A DNA stretch of 37,823 nt from Phycisphaeraceae bacterium (lineage in GTDB: Bacteria > Planctomycetota > Phycisphaerae > Phycisphaerales > Phycisphaeraceae): contig PAIY01000188.1 in assembly GCA_002704825.1 (NCBI GenBank), positions 1 to 37,823 of the forward strand, written 5' to 3'. The translations under genes and the position numbers were made by a program. The notes under the pieces were generated by a model, which did not search any database, had not been told where the DNA came from, and saw only the letters and a program-made list of their open reading frames with translations. Below, piece after piece: positions 33,949-37,823 of the stretch (positions within the stretch are counted from its first letter, which is position 1; each line of letters opens with the position of its first letter).

Positions 33949-33976
33949 ATTGTTCCCAGATTGCGCCATCTGTCAA
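33949..33976 (-). promoter_or_regulatory. Predicted promoter of the TetR-ispE operon
   Basis: On the minus strand TTGACA (33976-33971), a perfect -35, then 16 bases, then AACAAT (33954-33949), which matches the -10 at four of six. RNA would start near 33942, at the edge of the inverted repeat. Confidence 0.5.
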
Positions 33977-34384
33977 GACCAGTTTGCAGCAAATGGGTAA
34001 GGTTTGTGGATTATACAGCGACACGCAATGTTTATATCGGACTCCCGGAGCGTCAGAACCTGCTCTAAACCATTGAAAACAGAAGATAAAAATTCACATC
34101 AGTTGTCAATCTCATCTGGCAGTGCGATCCATGGCTGACCATTATTTTGAGAAAAATAACCTGTTCAGACTCTCGCTGTCGTCAATGGCATCGTCAAAAT
34201 CTCACACGAATTGACCTGCCCCGGGGAACAAACCCATCATCCGACAAGATTGTCATTCAATCCGGACATCCTGTCGGTTGGGTTGGTGGTACCGAACGTA
34301 ACGATCACGAACAGCCTGATCAGTCGTTTAAGCATGATTAACAGCTAAGGCTGCGAATTTTTTCGGACGATGTAATCGTTGACG
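33977..34384. other. Intergenic stretch between the TetR and diguanylate cyclase starts, no gene seen
   Basis: About 400 bases between divergent genes. I find no supported gene, tRNA or clear repeat. It must hold the promoter of the diguanylate cyclase. Short frames here have no ribosome site or recognisable sequence. Confidence 0.5.
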
Positions 34385-35896
34385 ATGAGCGAAAATGTCC
34401 CGGTCAACCCGAATGATCCCCGGACCCAGACGGTGTCCTTTGCCACGCGGCCGCGTGTCTCCTTGCAGCATAAGCTCCTGGTGCTCACGGTGCTCGTGGC
34501 AGTCCTGCCGACGCTGATCTGTGTGAGTTGGATCAACAGTCTCACGCGTAATGCCATGAATCAGCACCACGCACGCAATGTCCAATTGCTGGCGGTGGCC
34601 TTGGCGGAGCAGTTGGCAACCGAAGGCCAGATGCCCAACGAACGGATCATTAACGCCCGCATCTCAGGCTTTAATCTCGATCAGCGTCTCTCGTTTATCA
34701 TCATCAGCGATCCCACTCAGAGTCTGGTCTATCGCAGAGCGATTCAGGCTCATGAATGGATGGAATACCAGCAGTGGCTTGATGCTTCAGGTGAAAATCT
34801 CATGGTGCCCATCACGGAGCCGGTGATGCTTGGCAAACACGGGGAAATGGCGATTGCACGTGTTCCGATCTGGCATCGCCCGACCCTTGTCGATTCACCG
34901 GAGCAGGGCATCGAACTCAAAGGCCCACGTCAACTGCTGGGTTACCTGACCATTGCCGTGTCCGATCGCACCTTGCCCCAAACCCTTGTCTACCTTCGCA
35001 GCATTCAGATCAGTGCTGCCTTGTTGGTCTGCGTGGTCATCATTCCCATCGTTCTGCTGATGGTACGCATTCAGATCAGGCCGCTAAACCAGATCATCGA
35101 CGCCAGCATTGCCATGGCAGAGGGGCATTATCCCACCGTTCAGGATATCCATCGTTCCGACGAAATCGGCTTGCTCAACAAAGCCTTCCACCTGATGATC
35201 AACCGACTAAGAACACATCAGGACATTCAGGACAAACTCCACGAACAACTCGAACACAAGGTCGTCGAACGCACCCACGAACTCGAACGTCTCAATCATC
35301 AACTCGCTCAAACCGTCAAACAGTTCGAGTCACTGGCTGCAACCGACTCCCTCACCGGCCTGGCGAATCGCCGCGAGATTGGCAAGACCCTCAAACGTTG
35401 CTTCCTCAAAGCCGAACACTACAACCAGGACCTTGCCTGCATCATGCTCGACATGGATGGCTTTAAACTCATCAATGACACGCTCGGTCATCAGATGGGC
35501 GATGAAGTCCTCTGCGCCACCGCCAAGGCCTTGAGTTTATCCTGTCGCAACTCCGACGTTGCAGGGCGGTATGGCGGTGACGAGTTTGTTGTTGTTCTAC
35601 CCCAGGCCAACGAGGACATCGCCGTCACCGTAGCCGTGCGTATCCGTGAACAGTTCGAAAAACAGATCCGACAACTGCTCCATCAACACAAGGACATGAT
35701 CGAGAAGGTCACCTTGAGTATGGGCATTGCCATCAAGTCCGCAGGCGAACTCGTGGACTCCGAACTTATGCTCGCCAAAGCCGACCACGCACTCTACCGC
35801 GCCAAAAACACCGGCAAGAACCGCATCCTCATCTACAATCCCGAAGATGCAGACAACAAAACCACCGAGATCATCTCCACGCGGGATTCGATGTGA
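34385..35896 (+). CDS. Membrane-anchored diguanylate cyclase (HAMP-GGDEF)
   Basis: Makes cyclic di-GMP from two GTP. The 503-residue protein has a first helix at about 30-52 (LLVLTVLVAVLPTLICVSWI), an outside sensor region of about 170 residues, a second helix around 212-234 (ALLVCVVIIPIVLLMVRI), a HAMP linker (RPLNQIIDASIAMAEGHYPT), a short coiled coil (HKVVERTHELERLNHQLAQT), and the GGDEF domain (about 315-490). The active site is intact: RYGGDEFVVVLP. RNSD five residues before GGDEF matches the RxxD inhibitory site, so product inhibition is likely. The sensor has no family I recognise. Start at the ATG 34385; an upstream TTG at 34379 is possible. No phosphodiesterase (EAL) partner is nearby. 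Confidence 0.92.
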   Translation: MSENVPVNPNDPRTQTVSFATRPRVSLQHKLLVLTVLVAVLPTLICVSWINSLTRNAMNQHHARNVQLLAVALAEQLATEGQMPNERIINARISGFNLDQRLSFIIISDPTQSLVYRRAIQAHEWMEYQQWLDASGENLMVPITEPVMLGKHGEMAIARVPIWHRPTLVDSPEQGIELKGPRQLLGYLTIAVSDRTLPQTLVYLRSIQISAALLVCVVIIPIVLLMVRIQIRPLNQIIDASIAMAEGHYPTVQDIHRSDEIGLLNKAFHLMINRLRTHQDIQDKLHEQLEHKVVERTHELERLNHQLAQTVKQFESLAATDSLTGLANRREIGKTLKRCFLKAEHYNQDLACIMLDMDGFKLINDTLGHQMGDEVLCATAKALSLSCRNSDVAGRYGGDEFVVVLPQANEDIAVTVAVRIREQFEKQIRQLLHQHKDMIEKVTLSMGIAIKSAGELVDSELMLAKADHALYRAKNTGKNRILIYNPEDADNKTTEIISTRDSM

Positions 35897-36004
35897 TGCT
35901 TTGGTGGATATGCATTTCGCAGAGTAATTTGAATCGTTCCAAGCAATCGACTCAGTGGTCAATTGCATGATCTTTACTGATGTCTCATAACAGAGACACA
36001 TAGG

Positions 36005-36784
36005 TTAAGGCAATAACGTTTGAGATGATTGATGCCACGCGGGTGCTGGCACATCCTTGGGTTTCATCGCTTTTAATTGCTCGATGTACCTGTCATGTGA
36101 ATGATTCTGATAGTCAAACGCGCTTTCGGAATACCACATCTCTGGAATTAATTGAAGTTGTCCCAAGTGGCGGTCCTGGTGTTCCTGTTCGTAATTCTCT
36201 GAGTATGCTACAACCGTCAGTCGATCTATTGCATTCTTAAAAACACTGATCGTAACGAAATCACTTCCTACGATAATTGAATGTGGTTTTAAAACGGTGA
36301 TGGTTGCTGGTAATGTCGGGTCGTCTGGATTGATTGTTGTATACTCGAGACCTGCTGCTGGATTCATGATCTTCTGGCAAGCTGCGAGCAGGGCTACATG
36401 ATTGGTTCGGTAGAGTATTTCGATACGTCTGGAATCAACTTGTTCGACATTCTTCCAACCTGCAATGGTTGGGAATGTAAAATAAACAACAATCGGTAAA
36501 ACCCAGGCAAGACAACAAAGCCAACGATGAATACCTGCCTTAAGAAGTATGCTGTATACCAATAAAGTCGCAAAATACGTTAACGGGTAATACCAGATAA
36601 AATATGCAACCAGACAACGATGCAGTTCGTCATCACGGTTCTTGATTGGTGAGTCAAAAATAAATATCGCACCAAAGGACAGAATAGGCCAAAGAACTAC
36701 GCCAATGCCAAATACAAAAGCCAGTATGTATCCTTCCCGATACTTACGTTTTGATTTGTCAGGCATCGTTGATTCGACGTTCAT
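36005..36784 (-). CDS. Membrane protein of unknown function
   Basis: A 259-residue protein. Three or four hydrophobic helices lie in the first 125 residues (YILAFVFGIGVVLWPILSFG, IWYYPLTYFATLLVYSILL, LCCLAWVLPIVVYFTFP), followed by a soluble C-terminal half of mixed structure. I do not recognise a family. GAGGG lies eight bases before the ATG at 36784, so this start is used over the next Met at 36766. It follows the ankyrin gene by 73 bases on the same strand. It is visibly richer in A/T than most of the window, which may mean later acquisition. A small inverted repeat (TGTCTC/GAGACA, 35981-35998) lies beyond its stop. Confidence 0.65.
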   Translation of the reverse strand: MNVESTMPDKSKRKYREGYILAFVFGIGVVLWPILSFGAIFIFDSPIKNRDDELHRCLVAYFIWYYPLTYFATLLVYSILLKAGIHRWLCCLAWVLPIVVYFTFPTIAGWKNVEQVDSRRIEILYRTNHVALLAACQKIMNPAAGLEYTTINPDDPTLPATITVLKPHSIIVGSDFVTISVFKNAIDRLTVVAYSENYEQEHQDRHLGQLQLIPEMWYSESAFDYQNHSHDRYIEQLKAMKPKDVPAPAWHQSSQTLLP

Positions 36785-36857
36785 TCACACGCCCTCATAA
36801 AATTCCGCGATGATATCTACCTTACAGTTGATGCATGTAATCGCATGCAACATGGGA

Positions 36858-37586
36858 TTATCTTTCAAACGCCTTTAACGTATCCTTCCACTTGCCATAG
36901 CCCAAATGCACCATTGCTTTGGCGTCCACGCGGACATGGGGCTTATCACGTTGATGGCGGCTAAACCAAGTCAATGCTGAATCGCCGCGACTGTCTTTGA
37001 TGCTCGGGTCGGCACCAGCGCCAATGAGTAGGCGAATCATTTCCTCATCACCATACGCTGCAGCACGATGCAATGGGGTTTCACCCACCACGCAGATGTC
37101 ACGCCAGAAGTGATCGGTTTCGGCATCCACCGCAGCCTTTGCATTCGGATCGGCTCCGGCTTCAAGCAGCAATCTGACACATTCGTTGGCACCGGGATTC
37201 CATGCCTTGCCCGTCACCGAATGCAGTGGTGTTTCACCGGTTTTGGGGTGTGCTAGATTGGAATCGCCACCACAATCAAGCAGTCGTTTGAGTGCAGCTG
37301 GTTTGGCGTGAAAGGCCATCAGTGAAACAGGGGTATGGCCGCCATAAGCTGGTCGATTCGGATCAGCACCATGTTGGAGCAGGTAGTCAATGATCTGCAC
37401 CTGTGCAGCGTCACTGCTTTGTTTCTCAGCCTCTTTATCCCAGGTCACACCAATGCAGCCACCCAGGGGGGTGTCATACCCATCCCCCTGATTCACATCC
37501 GCGCCAGCATCGACCAACTCTTTGACGCGATCAACATCACACGCAGCGGTGGCATCAAGTAAATCACACGGTTGTCTCGACAACAT
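36858..37586 (-). CDS. Ankyrin-repeat protein
   Basis: A 242-residue soluble protein almost wholly made of ankyrin repeats: DVDRVKELVDAGADVNQGDG, IIDYLLQHGADPNRPAYGGH, LKRLLDCGGDSNLAHPKTGE, CVRLLLEAGADPNAK and MIRLLIGAGADPSIKDSRGD, each with the usual TPLH-type turn after it. Such proteins bind other proteins; the partner is unknown. There is no signal or membrane helix. AGGAG is well placed before the ATG at 37586. It probably shares a transcript with the downstream membrane protein. Confidence 0.88.
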   Translation of the reverse strand: MLSRQPCDLLDATAACDVDRVKELVDAGADVNQGDGYDTPLGGCIGVTWDKEAEKQSSDAAQVQIIDYLLQHGADPNRPAYGGHTPVSLMAFHAKPAALKRLLDCGGDSNLAHPKTGETPLHSVTGKAWNPGANECVRLLLEAGADPNAKAAVDAETDHFWRDICVVGETPLHRAAAYGDEEMIRLLIGAGADPSIKDSRGDSALTWFSRHQRDKPHVRVDAKAMVHLGYGKWKDTLKAFER

Positions 37587-37758
37587 AGAATCTCCTGTAG
37601 CTGAATTGTCCGCTCAGGTGTTTGATTGTGCACTGGGAAAGATCATGGCGAGCGGGAATAGCCACAGGTCCCCCGGAAAAACGATTGTCATGCATCGTTG
37701 GCAGCAAGTCTGTCGGCTAAAGCAGTTCAAATAATGATTCTCCATTCATCTCTGATTG

Positions 37759-37823
37759 CGTCATTCCCGCGAAGGCGGGAATCCAGTGGCATGCAGTAGA
37801 AAATTGCAAATTTCACTGGACTC
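37759..37823. repeat. MITE/REP-like inverted-repeat element, copy 2 (cut by the window edge)
   Basis: Same element as at 29351, beginning CGTCATTCCCGCG and running to the right edge, where it is cut within the second half. Between the ends it matches copy 1 closely (CAGTAGAAAATTGCA and CACTGGACTC are shared), but lacks the seven-base insertion. The 37587-37758 stretch before it holds no gene I support. Confidence 0.85.

Noticed and set aside
34147..34341. A 64-codon plus-strand frame before the diguanylate cyclase
   Set aside because: Non-ATG start, no ribosome site, unnatural composition; lies in the promoter region.
35981..35998. TGTCTC-ATAACA-GAGACA between the diguanylate cyclase and the membrane protein
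   Set aside because: Six-base AT-moderate stem with no T-run; not enough to call a terminator.

Overview
The window looks like a chromosomal stretch of a planctomycete, probably of the Phycisphaerae. The clues are a secreted metalloprotease with an LEPR-XLL type N-terminal motif, an SdrD-like domain and a dockerin-like tail; a serine-tRNA ligase with a non-canonical motif 3; large exported proteins of no obvious family; and core genes (nuoC, folC, serS, holA, ispE) scattered among unrelated neighbours. This is inference from gene content, not from a marker gene. No rRNA, tRNA, CRISPR array, phage or transposase gene was seen. Base composition is moderate and even, except around 10.36-10.90 kb and 36.0-36.8 kb, which look AT-richer.

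Layout. 1-2.2 kb: the 3' end of a medium-chain dehydrogenase followed by a tandem ThuA-like protein. 2.3-3.6 kb (minus): nuoC with a lipoprotein acetolactate decarboxylase. 3.9-7.9 kb (plus): a two-gene acyl-CoA operon, an ADP-forming acyl-CoA synthetase overlapping a CoA-transferase/hydrolase fused to a GNAT acetyltransferase, closed by a strong terminator. 8.0-10.4 kb (minus): folC, an ankyrin membrane protein and a small membrane protein. 10.6-12.3 kb (minus): a small conserved hypothetical gene and serS. 12.4-13.7 kb: a class I/II aminotransferase. 13.8-16.2 kb (minus): the secreted metalloprotease. 16.3-18.4 kb: a BaiN/HI0933-like flavoprotein convergent with a metallophosphoesterase. 18.7-19.5 kb (minus): a stand-alone domain matching the C-terminus of class II ribonucleotide reductase, and a one-TM protein. 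19.5-22.8 kb: a large exported membrane protein and an ABC ATPase. 22.9-27.7 kb: a DUF255 thioredoxin-fold protein with a DsbD-alpha-like tail, mgtE and holA. 27.9-32.0 kb: a lipoprotein and an O-antigen-ligase-like protein with a TPR-like tail. 32.3-33.9 kb (minus): a TetR-type regulator coupled to ispE. 34.4-35.9 kb: a diguanylate cyclase. 36.0-37.6 kb (minus): an unknown membrane protein and an ankyrin protein.

How the genes work together. The clearest functional unit is the acyl-CoA operon: one protein interconverts acyl-CoA and acid with ADP/ATP, the next carries a CoA-transferase fold plus a lysine-acetyltransferase-like module, suggesting a self-regulated acetate/acyl-CoA node. The TetR-ispE pair puts a regulator directly in front of an isoprenoid gene, with an inverted repeat framing its ribosome binding site. 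Non-coding structure includes four copies of a hairpin with core AAACCGC-TT-GCGGTTT (one supplies the stop codons of two convergent genes), two copies of a MITE/REP-like element (29.35 kb and the right edge), and a 158-nt inverted-repeat element at 32.0 kb. I did not find an obvious new defence or mobile system; the best candidates for new biology are the CoA-transferase/GNAT protein with an altered catalytic position, the stand-alone ribonucleotide-reductase domain, and the dispersed hairpin family.
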